DNA of 64,000 bases from Mycobacterium gordonae. GTDB taxonomy: Bacteria; Actinomycetota; Actinomycetes; Mycobacteriales; Mycobacteriaceae. A program made the position numbers and the translations under genes. This document shows, one piece after another, positions 32,114 to 41,218 of this stretch; position 1 is the first letter of the stretch, and each line of letters starts with the position of its first letter. The notes under the pieces were generated by a model that saw nothing but the letters and a program-made list of their open reading frames with translations, was not told the origin of the DNA and made no database searches. The stretch lies in contig NZ_CP070973.1 in the NCBI RefSeq assembly GCF_017086405.1, positions 6,914,739 to 6,978,738 of the forward strand, given 5' to 3'.

Positions 32114-32404
32114 ATGTCAGACGAACAGACATGGAATTTCGGCGGGATCGAGGCCGGTGCCGGTTCTATCGACAAAGCGGTAAAACAGACCGCCGGACTT
32201 CTCGACCGAGGCACCCAAGCCCTCAACAATCTTGAGGCAGCGTGGGCCGGCGACGGCTCGGATGCCTACCAGGCAGTCCAGCTACGCTGGAACCGCACGT
32301 CGACGGAGCTCAATGACTCGCTACAAAGCCTGGCGTTGCGCATCAAGGAGGCCCGCGAGGCGATGCTGCTGACGGAGTCCAAGATTACCGGAATGTTTCA
32401 ATAG
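32114..32404 (+). CDS. esxA: EsxA (ESAT-6)-like WXG100 protein
   Basis: WXG100 protein of 96 residues (95 in ESAT-6), starting MSDEQTWNFGGIEAGAGSID and carrying the WxG turn in AWAGDGSDAYQAVQ. It ends TESKITGMFQ, close to TEGNVTGMFA of ESAT-6. ESAT-6 is the secreted, membrane-active ESX-1 effector and partner of CFP-10. The ATG at 32114 has AAGGAGA 9 nt upstream; a GTG at 32111 is also in frame but poorly spaced. In ESX-1 espI and eccD1 follow; here only about 135 bp separate it from espJ-like. Confidence 0.95.
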   Translation: MSDEQTWNFGGIEAGAGSIDKAVKQTAGLLDRGTQALNNLEAAWAGDGSDAYQAVQLRWNRTSTELNDSLQSLALRIKEAREAMLLTESKITGMFQ

Positions 32405-32539
32405 CAACGCTGGAAAAGTGAATCCCAGACTGCGCGGATTCGCCATTTTGAACGTCGATCGCGCCCAGCACTCGCAGGTCGGCAATATCGTGTTCGGGCC
32501 TGCGCCGTGAAGCGCGAGCCAATTTCGGAGAAAGCCCCT

Positions 32540-33220
32540 GTGACTGAGAAATTGACCGTTGATCCGGCGCTCCTGCGGGCTGCCGCGACTGAGTTGGAAG
32601 AATTGATTTATCCCGCGCCGCTGTCTCCGTTCGACCTTCCGGGCAGGGATCCAGTGTCGGCCGCGATTAACAAGACAATGCCCATCATCGAGATGCCGGT
32701 GATCGACGGGCTTCCCGCCATCAAAGCCGCAAATAACGCGACAGGGTCCCGCCTCGCCGTCGCTGCCGGCATCTATGCCGACACTGATCGGGCACTGGGC
32801 AGCTACCTCAGCCAGGTCGAAATCAGTCCTACGAGCCGTACACGGCCGCCGGACGCGAGCCGGGTGCCGGGCGGCCGGATCTCGTGGTCACCCGACGATG
32901 TGACGAGATACGGACCGGCACTCACCGCCCCCTCCGCGGCGCTGCCGCAGTTCGACGCCGCACCTGCGCAGCTGGGTCAGGTCTCCGAGGTGTCAACGGC
33001 TGTAGGTCCGACCGCGCAAGGCGTTCAAGCGGTTACGTCGGCCATACAAGGGGCTGTCCAGAGCGCCGGCATCGACAACGCGACAGAGCCCGACAACCCG
33101 ACACACCCGTCCGAGCAGGTAAATCCGGACGACGAGGGCGGCGGCTCGGGCAGGCAGTCACTACCGAACACTTTCCCGTCGGCGACGAGCGACAGACTCG
33201 AGATGGGTCGTCTGGCTTAG
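32540..33220 (+). CDS. espJ: EspJ-like ESX-1 substrate
   Basis: The 226-residue protein aligns with EspJ (Rv3878, 280 residues) in its N-terminal helical part: EKLTVDPALLRAAATELEEL, then DPVSAAINKTMPIIEMPVID and GLPAIKAA with YADTDRALGSYLSQ. The C-terminal half is low-complexity, Pro/Ser/Gln-rich and acidic near the end. The GTG at 32540 was chosen because GGAGAAAG lies 6 nt before it and it matches the EspJ N-terminus; an in-frame GTG at 32507 would add 11 residues. Its 3' end faces the reverse-strand espK-like gene across 42 bp, the same convergent arrangement as in M. tuberculosis. Confidence 0.85.
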   Translation: MTEKLTVDPALLRAAATELEELIYPAPLSPFDLPGRDPVSAAINKTMPIIEMPVIDGLPAIKAANNATGSRLAVAAGIYADTDRALGSYLSQVEISPTSRTRPPDASRVPGGRISWSPDDVTRYGPALTAPSAALPQFDAAPAQLGQVSEVSTAVGPTAQGVQAVTSAIQGAVQSAGIDNATEPDNPTHPSEQVNPDDEGGGSGRQSLPNTFPSATSDRLEMGRLA

Positions 33221-33262
33221 CGACGCGCGCCCGGGGCCTGCAGTAGAGCCGCCTATGCCGAT

Positions 33263-35506
33263 TCACGCAGCGTCGGCCAGGGCGGCATCCATGAGTCGAG
33301 CGATGCATTTCCAATACAGCCAGTCGGCTACGGCGACTCGCTGGGCAACCGGATCGGTTGCCTGGCGCGCCTCAATGAGCAACACCGATTGGGCCTGAGC
33401 CGCGTAGGTGCGGAACGCGCCGAGGTGAACAGCCTGGCGGTCAGGATGGCTGCTGGCCAGCGGCTTCGACACGGCTAACCACAACCTGGTGAGCTGTTCA
33501 TCCCGTCGACTGGCGGTCGCTGGCTGCGGGGGCGGCGGTGCGATATCCCTTAAACGTTTGGCCAGCCGCGCGGGAACCATCGGTGCACCCTTCCCCGGTT
33601 CCTCGGACCCGGCCGGTTCGCGCGAGCGGCGTTGCTCGGCAATCGTTGGTGCCGGCGGCAACAATTGGATCAACCGCGCATCGGTCGTCGCAGCGAGCAG
33701 GTCGGACGCTGCCCGATCGACCACCTCGAGTCGGGTTCTACCGGGCATGTCGCCCGCGGCTGGGATGTCGTCCGGCTGTAGCACGATTTTGGCCGCACCG
33801 GAGTCCGAGTTGGCCAGTTGCTGCTCAGTACCAATCACAACACGCAGCTTGCGGTCGTGATGCGTCGCCCAGCCCTGCACTGCCATTACGGGATAGGTGG
33901 CCCAACGCGCCCGCACGGCTGCTGGGATCGTCGAGTCCGCGCTGGCCATATGGACCTCGTCAGGCAACCGCATGCCATCCGGCAGGTAGGCCAGCCCGTA
34001 GCTGTTCGCTACGACAATGGCGCCGTCAGCCGTCACCGCGGTAATCCAATAGAACCCCAGATCGACTGGGCGACCTTTGCCCGGCGCGTTCAACGCCGCC
34101 GCGATGCGCCGACCCAACCGCAACGGATCTGTCCCCTGGCGGCGCGCGGCATCGGCAGCCGCAGCCTCGGCGATCGCATCGCGCTCCATCCGGGCCGCCG
34201 AGACAGGGATCATTGCGGCGGCGCCATCCTGGGCGTGCTCGGCCGGTTGCTCGCGGTCCCCTGAACCGATCAGGTCATCGTTTGCCATCCGAAAGGTTTC
34301 TACCGCGCGGTTAGCCGCCGCCTGGCGTACCGAAGCGGCAGGCTTGGCCGAACCGTTGCTGACTGCGGGTGCTGTCCCCCCACCCGAACGACCACCCCCG
34401 GCAGCACTGGACGCGGGAGCTGCCATCGGTCCCATCGGCATGCCGCCCATGTTGCTCGTCGCCGACAACGCCTGCTCCCCCGCGAGATGCGACGACGATT
34501 GCGCCGCTACCGGCGCCGCCCCCGCCGCCTCGAGGCTGTGCTCGCCCGTGGCCGGCGGTTTCGTCGCAGTCGCCGGGTACAACGGTTTCGCCGGACCTGT
34601 CGGAGCCGACGGCGTCGCCGGCCGCGATGGTACGGTCTGACCCGACGGGGTCGTCGAGGGTATCGGACCGGGCCAGCCCCCCGAAGTCGCCCCGACTGGC
34701 GCGTTGACCGGACTCGACGAGGTCGGACCCGACCAGTTTGGCGGACGCGTCGCCGGTGCCGGCGGCCGAGTCCCCTCTCCCGGCGCGGGGTCCACGGGTG
34801 TTGGCTTCGGCGTTACGGGCAATATTGTGTCCGCATCCACCCGCGGTGGAGACGGTGCCGCGTTGTCCGGCACGGGCGGCGGGGGGCGTTGGCCGGCCGG
34901 CGAATCTCCGTTCCCAAGCGTCGTCGATTCCCAGTCAGGGACCGCAACGGTAAACGTCGGCGGGACCTTTTGGTCGAGCAGGTTTTCCAGGGCGCCATTA
35001 GGGGGTTGCCACGATCTGCTCACCTGGATTAGTTCGGCGGTTGCGGCGACAACACCGGCATTCTCCAAGTACGCCTCGCCGACCAGCGCATCGATGGCCG
35101 TGCGTCGCGAGTGAGCCGTCAGCCGGGGATCGTTGACGATGACGTTGATTCGTTGGTTCGCGATCTCAACGTTGTCGCTGATTGCAGCTTTGGCATCGAC
35201 AATCGAGCCGGCGACGTGACGCTGCCAGGTGATGACGGTTGCCAGCATGTGCTGCAGAGCCACCAACTGATCGATGTTGCGGCTGAGCTCGTCGGCCGCG
35301 GCGGCAGCCGCAGCGCCCCTCCAGCCGTCGCACTCGAACATTTCCGCCCGGTGCCGGCGGTTCGCTCCCAGCACTTCGTCAACCTGGTGCAAGATGCGCG
35401 TCCACGCATGCGCGCGGTCGAAGAGAACGTCCTCGTCGGCTTCCGGCCATGCATCGGGCTCGAGCATCTGCTCGGCGTGGCCGCCGAACGGCTTGGGGAT
35501 GCCCAT
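33263..35506 (-). CDS. espK: EspK-like ESX-1 secretion-associated protein
   Basis: The 747-residue protein resembles EspK (Rv3879c, 729 residues). The N-terminal helical region has MGIPKPFGGHAEQMLEPDAW, PEADEDVLFDRAHAW and ATVITWQRHVAGSI. Residues about 190-400 form a Pro/Thr/Ala-rich linker. The C-terminal domain has MIPVSAARMERDA, DPLRLGRRIAAALNAP and ITAVTADGAIVVANSYGLAY. EspK is a chaperone-like factor that escorts EspB to the ESX-1 ATPase, and the espB-like gene lies 77 bp upstream on the same strand, so the pair is kept together. In M. tuberculosis espL sits between espK and espB; here it is 4 kb away. Confidence 0.92.
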   Translation of the reverse strand: MGIPKPFGGHAEQMLEPDAWPEADEDVLFDRAHAWTRILHQVDEVLGANRRHRAEMFECDGWRGAAAAAAADELSRNIDQLVALQHMLATVITWQRHVAGSIVDAKAAISDNVEIANQRINVIVNDPRLTAHSRRTAIDALVGEAYLENAGVVAATAELIQVSRSWQPPNGALENLLDQKVPPTFTVAVPDWESTTLGNGDSPAGQRPPPPVPDNAAPSPPRVDADTILPVTPKPTPVDPAPGEGTRPPAPATRPPNWSGPTSSSPVNAPVGATSGGWPGPIPSTTPSGQTVPSRPATPSAPTGPAKPLYPATATKPPATGEHSLEAAGAAPVAAQSSSHLAGEQALSATSNMGGMPMGPMAAPASSAAGGGRSGGGTAPAVSNGSAKPAASVRQAAANRAVETFRMANDDLIGSGDREQPAEHAQDGAAAMIPVSAARMERDAIAEAAAADAARRQGTDPLRLGRRIAAALNAPGKGRPVDLGFYWITAVTADGAIVVANSYGLAYLPDGMRLPDEVHMASADSTIPAAVRARWATYPVMAVQGWATHHDRKLRVVIGTEQQLANSDSGAAKIVLQPDDIPAAGDMPGRTRLEVVDRAASDLLAATTDARLIQLLPPAPTIAEQRRSREPAGSEEPGKGAPMVPARLAKRLRDIAPPPPQPATASRRDEQLTRLWLAVSKPLASSHPDRQAVHLGAFRTYAAQAQSVLLIEARQATDPVAQRVAVADWLYWKCIARLMDAALADAA

Positions 35507-35583
35507 GGCCTAACCTCCGATTCCACCGGATGGATGCGGAGAGTGGTTGGTCGACCACCGGTTGACGTCGAGCACGATCTGCA

Positions 35584-37098
35584 TCAGCTTGCCTGGTCCC
35601 CGTCGTCTTTTGTCCGACGGCGCCCGATGACGCCACCGGTCCAGGCCCGTTCCTCGGTATAGAGCGCCTCGTCCTCGGACCCGACGCGTTTGCCCTGTTT
35701 ACCGTCTTTCCCCTGACCGCCGGGGGCACCTCCCATCGGCATGCCGCCTACACCCGCGCCACCTCTGCCGGCTGAGCCGGAAATCACCGCATCCAGGCCC
35801 GTCCTACCTGCAGCGGCAGCTGCCGGGCCCGCGCCTGCGGTACCCGCTGCCGCCCCCAGCGGCATTTTCGGCAGGCCTGCGCCACCACCGGAGCCTCCCA
35901 GTCCCGCCGGGTTGACAGCGGCACCGCCAGTGGCTTTTCCGAGCTTGTCGATCGCCTCGGTCAGCTTCGGGTCATTCTGCGGCGGCGGCGACATGCCGCC
36001 GGGCATCCCGGTGAAGGGTGTGGTCGTGTTCGCCAGGTCGGACAAGCTGCTCCCAGAAAGATCATCGGCAGCCGGAACGTCAGGCGTCGGTGTGACGCCG
36101 TCGGGCACATCCCCTGGATTGGGGGTGTCCGGGTCGGGTGTATCGGCTGGCGGGGCGATCCGAAAGGCCCCAGGCGGAGTCGCAGGTATTACCGGCGGCA
36201 GGGGGATGCCGGCATTGGCCGTATAAAGTTGCAGCGAGGTCTCCGATTGCGCCTGCAACTCCTCGTACCACTCAATGGCATAACTCAGATACGGACTATT
36301 CGTGCTCACGTAATACCGGTACCAGTAGTCACACTGCGATACCTCGTAGGTGGTCGGATGTTCCGCCGGAACTGCGCGGTTACCTTGCTGATCCCACGTC
36401 CCATGTTGGCCGTACACTGATGCCTTTTTGTGGGCATCCACTACCCGCAGAACCTGCTGGCTCAAGTTGGCACACAGGGCCGACATGCTGTATATCCATT
36501 GCCGCTGAGCGTCAAAATTCGCCTCGACGGCTATTTGGGATGCGCCCTCCCAGGAATTGAACGGACGAAAACGATACGTCTCCGCCTGCAAGGCTCGCTG
36601 AAATGCATCCCATTCAGCAGCAAATGCCTCATACGCCTGCCCCGCGTCACCCGTTGTGATGAGCGTCGCCGCCTCTCTGACCTCGTAGTACGGGAATTGA
36701 AACGGCGGCGGGGCGGGGGGCGGTGGTAGCGCACCACCGAAATCCTCATCTGGATCACACACCACGCTCATCTGGTTGTCGGCGGCGGCACCCGCCGTGG
36801 TGCCAGAGCCATCAAATGCGACCGTATTGAGGGCCGCAGCGGAACCGTCGTCGACCGATTCATATGCCTTGGCCGCATTCCGCAGGGATGTCGCCAGCTT
36901 CTTCCACTCCCGTTCGCCCGCTCGCAGGTACAACCGCATCGCGTCAGCGGACAGCGCAATCTGAACCGCAGAATCGTCGACGAATTGGAGCCGGCACGGC
37001 GCTTGCGGGTTCACCGACGGTACGCGAGGTATGGGCTGCTCGATCTCGTCCGCCCGCGCCATCAGCTCCTCGTATTCAACCTTCAGGGTCTGCGCCAT
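35584..37098 (-). CDS. espB: EspB-like secreted ESX-1 substrate
   Basis: The 504-residue protein resembles EspB (Rv3881c, 460 residues), a PE/PPE-fold protein that oligomerises into a ring after secretion and is trimmed by MycP1. The N-terminal half has LSADAMRLYLRAGEREWKKL and ATSLRNAAKAYESVDDG, followed by a Pro-rich insertion (about residues 120-140) not present in EspB. Next comes the WxG motif in FNSWEGASQIAVEANFD and a long helix with ANLSQQVLRVV. The C-terminal half is Gly/Pro-rich and ends with EDEALYTEERAWTGGVIGRR, almost the EspB terminus. No mycP or eccE gene follows, unlike in ESX-1. Confidence 0.93.
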   Translation of the reverse strand: MAQTLKVEYEELMARADEIEQPIPRVPSVNPQAPCRLQFVDDSAVQIALSADAMRLYLRAGEREWKKLATSLRNAAKAYESVDDGSAAALNTVAFDGSGTTAGAAADNQMSVVCDPDEDFGGALPPPPAPPPFQFPYYEVREAATLITTGDAGQAYEAFAAEWDAFQRALQAETYRFRPFNSWEGASQIAVEANFDAQRQWIYSMSALCANLSQQVLRVVDAHKKASVYGQHGTWDQQGNRAVPAEHPTTYEVSQCDYWYRYYVSTNSPYLSYAIEWYEELQAQSETSLQLYTANAGIPLPPVIPATPPGAFRIAPPADTPDPDTPNPGDVPDGVTPTPDVPAADDLSGSSLSDLANTTTPFTGMPGGMSPPPQNDPKLTEAIDKLGKATGGAAVNPAGLGGSGGGAGLPKMPLGAAAGTAGAGPAAAAAGRTGLDAVISGSAGRGGAGVGGMPMGGAPGGQGKDGKQGKRVGSEDEALYTEERAWTGGVIGRRRTKDDGDQAS

Positions 37099-37601
37099 GC
37101 CACTGGTTCTCCTTGTGTCATGTCATCCGTTGTCCGATCCGCTGCGGTGGTGCGCCGGAAACTGTTGGAAGAATAGAGAATTGCATCTCCGTCGGCTCGC
37201 CGCCGAAACGGCAGGGCAACGCCGGGCGTCGCGCAGGTTAACTATCACCCAGTCCGATCCGTTGCGTCCGCGAACGTGGTGTATTGAGTCGGGCCGTTGG
37301 GCGAGGACCGGCGTGTCGTATGCGGCTGGTCGAGGGTCATCTCACCCGAGCAACGGATCAACACAATGACCGCCGCCTGCTTGCAAAATTCATTCACACG
37401 CTGATGGAGCGAGGCCCGCATGCGCCGCCCCGGTCCTACTGCCGCGTCAATACTTTGTGATTTTCCACCAGTCGTCCGTGAAATCACCTCTACCACGAAT
37501 CGCCGAACAATGGGTGCACGCGTATTATGCCCAGCGGCGCCGAGGGCGAATCGCTGTCATATCCGCACAACCAGTGGGTGGGGGCTAAGCTAGCCACCGA
37601 C
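37099..37601. other. intergenic region between divergent espB-like and glycosyltransferase genes
   Basis: There are 503 bp without a supportable gene. The DNA is noticeably less GC-rich towards the glycosyltransferase. A forward ATG at 37527 is in frame with that gene, but the 25 residues it would add look unrelated to a glycosyltransferase start. Divergent promoters are expected here. Confidence 0.4.
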
Positions 37602-38378
37602 ATGAACCTCGACGTACATCTGCAAACCCATTCGGATATCAGCGTGCATGGCGCTCACCGATATGTCGGCGCACCAAAGAGTGAGATTATGCTTCGCTGT
37701 GCGCAGTCGCTCGTCACTGCGATCAATCGCGCCGAGGGCAATATCATATTGAGGGTCTTCGACGACCATTCTTCGCCAGCGGCCATAATGAAGCTGCACA
37801 GGATACTCGCCGCATGCAGACATGCGGTCGAGTTTGTTCCCCTCAAAGACAGCGGTTACAACGCGTCGTGCTTAGCATCCTTCTCGAAGGCTCGTGACGA
37901 GGCTGCTGACCTGGTGTATTTTGCCGAGGACGACTACCTACACGCACCGTCGGCGATCCTGGAGATGCAGGAGGCGCATGCGCTGTTCAAGAATCAACTC
38001 GGCGGCCGGGAAGTCGCGCTGCACCCCTATGATGATCCGAAAAACTACTGGAGCAGGATTTTTCGGCAAGAGCCTTGCCGGGTATTGCAGGGCACGAGAC
38101 GGCATTGGCGTACTAATACCCATACGACAAACACATGCTGGTTGGAAATCGAAACGCTCCGACGGAATTGGAAACTCTTTGAGTTACTTGCGCTGCATTC
38201 GAGCACGCCCTACGGAGAAGCTATGCATATTTTTGAAGCCTCGACAATCAACCGAATCTGGCGGGAGCAGGTCACACTCTTCACACCGATCCCTTCGCTA
38301 GCTCTGCATCTGCAATACGAACAGCACATTGACCCTTACCTGGACTGGAGGGAATGGTGGGAATCGGCCGCCTACTAA
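37602..38378 (+). CDS. putative GT-A-type glycosyltransferase
   Basis: The 258-residue protein starts MNLDVHLQTHSDISVHGAHR and has the general layout of a small GT-A glycosyltransferase: an N-terminal beta-strand, ILRVFDDHSS (the nucleotide-binding FDD segment), then the acidic VYFAEDDYLHAPSAI, which resembles a DxD metal-sugar-nucleotide motif, and a C-terminal acceptor part. No membrane segment or signal peptide is seen. The ATG at 37602 was preferred; one at 37527 is possible. Base composition is clearly lower in GC than the neighbours, which suggests acquisition by transfer. It faces the DUF4254 gene, ending 10 bp from its stop. Donor and acceptor are unknown. Confidence 0.6.
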   Translation: MNLDVHLQTHSDISVHGAHRYVGAPKSEIMLRCAQSLVTAINRAEGNIILRVFDDHSSPAAIMKLHRILAACRHAVEFVPLKDSGYNASCLASFSKARDEAADLVYFAEDDYLHAPSAILEMQEAHALFKNQLGGREVALHPYDDPKNYWSRIFRQEPCRVLQGTRRHWRTNTHTTNTCWLEIETLRRNWKLFELLALHSSTPYGEAMHIFEASTINRIWREQVTLFTPIPSLALHLQYEQHIDPYLDWREWWESAAY

Positions 38379-38388
38379 GCTCAAACGG

Positions 38389-38982
38389 TCATGTCTCGCG
38401 CTTCTCGAAGAGCCCGCAGTAATTTCGCTGCCCGGCCGATTTGAATTGCCGATAGACTTTAAAGTTCGCGGTGCCGGCCCGCAGGCCGGCCAGCAATTCT
38501 CCGAGTCCCCCCAGCAGGTCGTCGTATTGCTCTTGGAGCAGCACAACGCGCGAATGGTGATCCGTTGCTCGTTTCGCGTGCAAGATCCGCAGTGCCAGTA
38601 CCGATAGACGATCAACGACGGTTGCGGGCGTCTCGGTGTGTAGCGGAGCACGCGGGTTCGGATCGAGACCCTCCAGCAGGGTGACGTCGATGTCTTCGAT
38701 TGTCGCGCAACGCCGGCCGTTTAGGTCGTCGATGCAACGCTTCCTGCGAGCGATCTCGTGGTCGCCGGCACCAACTCGGTGAACCGCGTCTTCGTGATGC
38801 CAGAGATCGAAATTCAAAGCGTGCAGCAGCAACGCCTTTGCTTCGACGCCATCTCCGGCGACGGCAATGCGTTCGACATCGTGCCATGACAGTGCGCAGT
38901 CATAGAACTGGCGCACAGCGGCCAGTAGGCACGCGTCGACCAGCGTCGTCTCGTGCTGAGGATCAGCATCGACGTCTGGCAT
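38389..38982 (-). CDS. DUF4254-family protein
   Basis: The 197-residue protein is recognisable as DUF4254 from LLHALNFDLWHHEDAVHR, KRCIDDLNGRRCATIEDID and PLHTETPATVVDRLSVLALR. The function of the family is not established; its members are often encoded beside glycosyltransferases, as here. The ATG at 38982 gives the usual length; the frame continues upstream to 39096 with unlikely sequence. No signal peptide or membrane segment is visible, so it is probably cytosolic. It lies between the GT-A gene (convergent) and the GT9 gene (same strand, 323 bp upstream). Confidence 0.7.
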   Translation of the reverse strand: MPDVDADPQHETTLVDACLLAAVRQFYDCALSWHDVERIAVAGDGVEAKALLLHALNFDLWHHEDAVHRVGAGDHEIARRKRCIDDLNGRRCATIEDIDVTLLEGLDPNPRAPLHTETPATVVDRLSVLALRILHAKRATDHHSRVVLLQEQYDDLLGGLGELLAGLRAGTANFKVYRQFKSAGQRNYCGLFEKRET

Positions 38983-39305
38983 CAAGTCACGGCTCCTGCA
39001 CGTCAAATTCGTTGCCGCGCAACCACATCGCGGCGGTTCGCCGGCGCCATGCAGGCTGAACTCTGCCATGCCGCCAGGCACCGATTCGAGGCGCATCGTG
39101 AACTCAGCTCCCAGCGGTGCAGCCCCGATGCTGCTTACTTATCAACGGCGCTGGGGCGCCGCGCATTTCGCTAATACGAACATCCGCCACGCAAGGGCCT
39201 CGAAGTTGTCGTCGCCCAACATTGCATTTCCCTGGAACCCGTCTTCGTTTCCTTAAGTCTAAGCTCCTGCCCAAACTGTGTCATATCAGGGATAAGTGGC
39301 AATGG
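38983..39305. other. intergenic region between GT9 and DUF4254 genes
   Basis: There are 323 bp without a recognisable gene. It may hold a separate promoter for the DUF4254 gene. I see no clear hairpin or repeat. Confidence 0.35.
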
Positions 39306-40370
39306 TCACTGCCGCGAGGCTGCGTCATCGACGAGTTCTTCCAGTGCATCGAGCACAGCTTCCACCGAGATGTCTGCCATAGTGGCCATGTCAACGTGCC
39401 GGTGGTGTTCGAATCTGAACCCCCAGGTCGCGCTGCGCGTGGGACCGAAGAGCCCAACGCCGGGAACGCCCCCCAAATCCGCGGCATGGAGCATAGCGGA
39501 ATCGATCCCAAGGAAGAGATCCGCGCGGCAGACCATGCCCACGGCGAGATCGAGCGGCATTCCCAGGTAGGGAAATACCCGGTCCCGTTCGCGCCCGGTC
39601 TTGAGTTCCTCGTGCCCCATTCCCACGATCCAGACGACGAAGTCGCGATGGCGCGACAAAAAGCGGTCCAGCAGTTCAATGAAGTTCTCTGCAGACCAAC
39701 GCTTCTCGGCCCAATTCGTGTCGGCGTGTACCGCAAGGACCTTGGTGCCATCAGGCAGGGCGGACCGGATCGACCGGACCCGGTCCCATACGGACGACGG
39801 GAGGGCTACTGGCTGAGCGTAGTTCTCGATGCGCAGCGACGCATCGAAAAGGCGCGCCAGCTTGAAAGTCAGATCTGCGGCGTGGCATTCCTCTTTCGTC
39901 ACTACGAAGTCGTAGCCATGCTTGGTGCGGAATCCGATCGTCGTCGTGGGGGCAAGACGTTCCACGAGTGGGCGGATAACGACATTGGACAACGAGTTCC
40001 ATGCCAGGGTATCGATGAATACATCGACGGCACCGATTTGTTCCGCCAGCGTCTGGTGATCGATGGATCGCAAGGGTACCCCCGGCACTGGGTGCGGTCC
40101 GGTCAGCGGTAACCCGGTGGTGTCCACATGAAGCTGACTTACCTCTCGAAAGCACAGGTCGAAGACGACCTTCGGGCAGATCAAAGTGATTGGGGCGGTG
40201 AATAGTTCACCTAAAGCCCGCAGCGTCGGTAGCGTCAGCAAGGCGTCCCCGATGTTGGCGATGAAACATACCGCGGGCCGGTGAGCTTGCAATGCGTGGC
40301 TCAACGGGACGCGATGAGGTTCGGTGTCATCACCGGAAGGGCCGGCCGTTGAATCAGGCGTGAGCGCCAT
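39306..40370 (-). CDS. GT9 (heptosyltransferase-like) glycosyltransferase
   Basis: The 354-residue protein resembles glycosyltransferase family 9 (GT-B fold). Its N-terminal half has CFIANIGDALLTLPTLRALG, the usual GDxLLTLPxLRAL signature, and the C-terminal half has VLAVHADTNWAEKRWSAENF and FLGIDSAMLHAADLGGVPGV with FGPT, the sugar-nucleotide-binding half. No signal peptide is present. GT9 enzymes transfer heptose or related sugars; mycobacterial acceptors are not defined. The ATG at 40370 begins 34 bp after the sulfotransferase stop on the same strand, so the two are probably co-transcribed with the espL-like gene ahead of them. Confidence 0.8.
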   Translation of the reverse strand: MALTPDSTAGPSGDDTEPHRVPLSHALQAHRPAVCFIANIGDALLTLPTLRALGELFTAPITLICPKVVFDLCFREVSQLHVDTTGLPLTGPHPVPGVPLRSIDHQTLAEQIGAVDVFIDTLAWNSLSNVVIRPLVERLAPTTTIGFRTKHGYDFVVTKEECHAADLTFKLARLFDASLRIENYAQPVALPSSVWDRVRSIRSALPDGTKVLAVHADTNWAEKRWSAENFIELLDRFLSRHRDFVVWIVGMGHEELKTGRERDRVFPYLGMPLDLAVGMVCRADLFLGIDSAMLHAADLGGVPGVGLFGPTRSATWGFRFEHHRHVDMATMADISVEAVLDALEELVDDAASRQ

Positions 40371-40404
40371 CCCGGGGAATGTAGATCGCGGCGAACTTTC
40401 CACG

Positions 40405-41190
40405 TCAATCGAAACCCAGGTTTCGCGCGAGGACATCCACCTCTTTCCAGGCTGGATCGCCGGCGTCCGCGCGATCCCGCGCGGGCGCCGCCGGGTGCAG
40501 CGGACACAGATTGCCGACCTTCCATGGCAGGAGGGAGCCGTTGCGGAGGAACTGGTGATCACCGACGGTCTCAGGCGGTGAATAGGCGACGTCAGGAGCC
40601 TGGTCGGAGAACGTCAGACCGCACCGACTCAAAGCGGCATTAAGGGTCGTTGCCGGTCGAGCCGCGAAGGCCTCGTAGTTCAGTACGACCAATTGGTCCG
40701 AATCGGTGTCGAGCGGTTGCAGGCACTTCCTGACCAGCTCCAAGGCCCCTGGCACCGTGTCCTTGATCCAGAAGTCGACGGACCTGCGCATGGGCGAGTC
40801 CCGGTGCGCCAACATGGAATTCACGACCTCGCGCGGGTCTCGCAGCACGAAGACGGGCACAGCGTCCGGAAACACCCGGCGCAGCGCACTCAGTTGGGTC
40901 GCATACCAAGGGTTCTTCTCACCCCAGATGGTGCCCGGGCCGGTGAACTCGCTCATCACCCTGCGCAAGGCATGAGCTGGATCGGCCGCTTCCCTCGCAT
41001 ATCGCCGAAAGTCGGCGTAGACGCCGCGATCAGTCAGGAAGGACCGTAGAGTTCCCACCACCGACGAGCCGCGTCGACTGACCTGCAGCAGGTCGATCTC
41101 GTCGAAAAGCTGCACATCGCAGTGAAAATTGAGGTACTGGGTGACGATCGTGGTCCCCGATCTCGGCGCTCCTACGATGAAAAGCTGCAC
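40405..41190 (-). CDS. sulfotransferase family protein
   Basis: The 261-residue protein has the PAPS-dependent sulfotransferase signatures. The 5'-phosphosulfate loop is at the very N-terminus (FIVGAPRSGTT, residues 4-14), and the 3'-phosphate-binding region is PVFVLRDPREVVNSMLAHR near residues 113-130, with WGEKNPWY between. It would transfer sulfate to a carbohydrate or lipid hydroxyl, as Stf0-type enzymes do for mycobacterial sulfolipids; the acceptor is unknown. It lies 28 bp after the espL-like gene and 34 bp before the GT9 gene, all on the reverse strand, so sulfation and glycosylation appear linked. Confidence 0.85.
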   Translation of the reverse strand: MQLFIVGAPRSGTTIVTQYLNFHCDVQLFDEIDLLQVSRRGSSVVGTLRSFLTDRGVYADFRRYAREAADPAHALRRVMSEFTGPGTIWGEKNPWYATQLSALRRVFPDAVPVFVLRDPREVVNSMLAHRDSPMRRSVDFWIKDTVPGALELVRKCLQPLDTDSDQLVVLNYEAFAARPATTLNAALSRCGLTFSDQAPDVAYSPPETVGDHQFLRNGSLLPWKVGNLCPLHPAAPARDRADAGDPAWKEVDVLARNLGFD

Positions 41191-41218
41191 GGCGGCCGCC
41201 GCAGTCGGTCGCGGCGCC

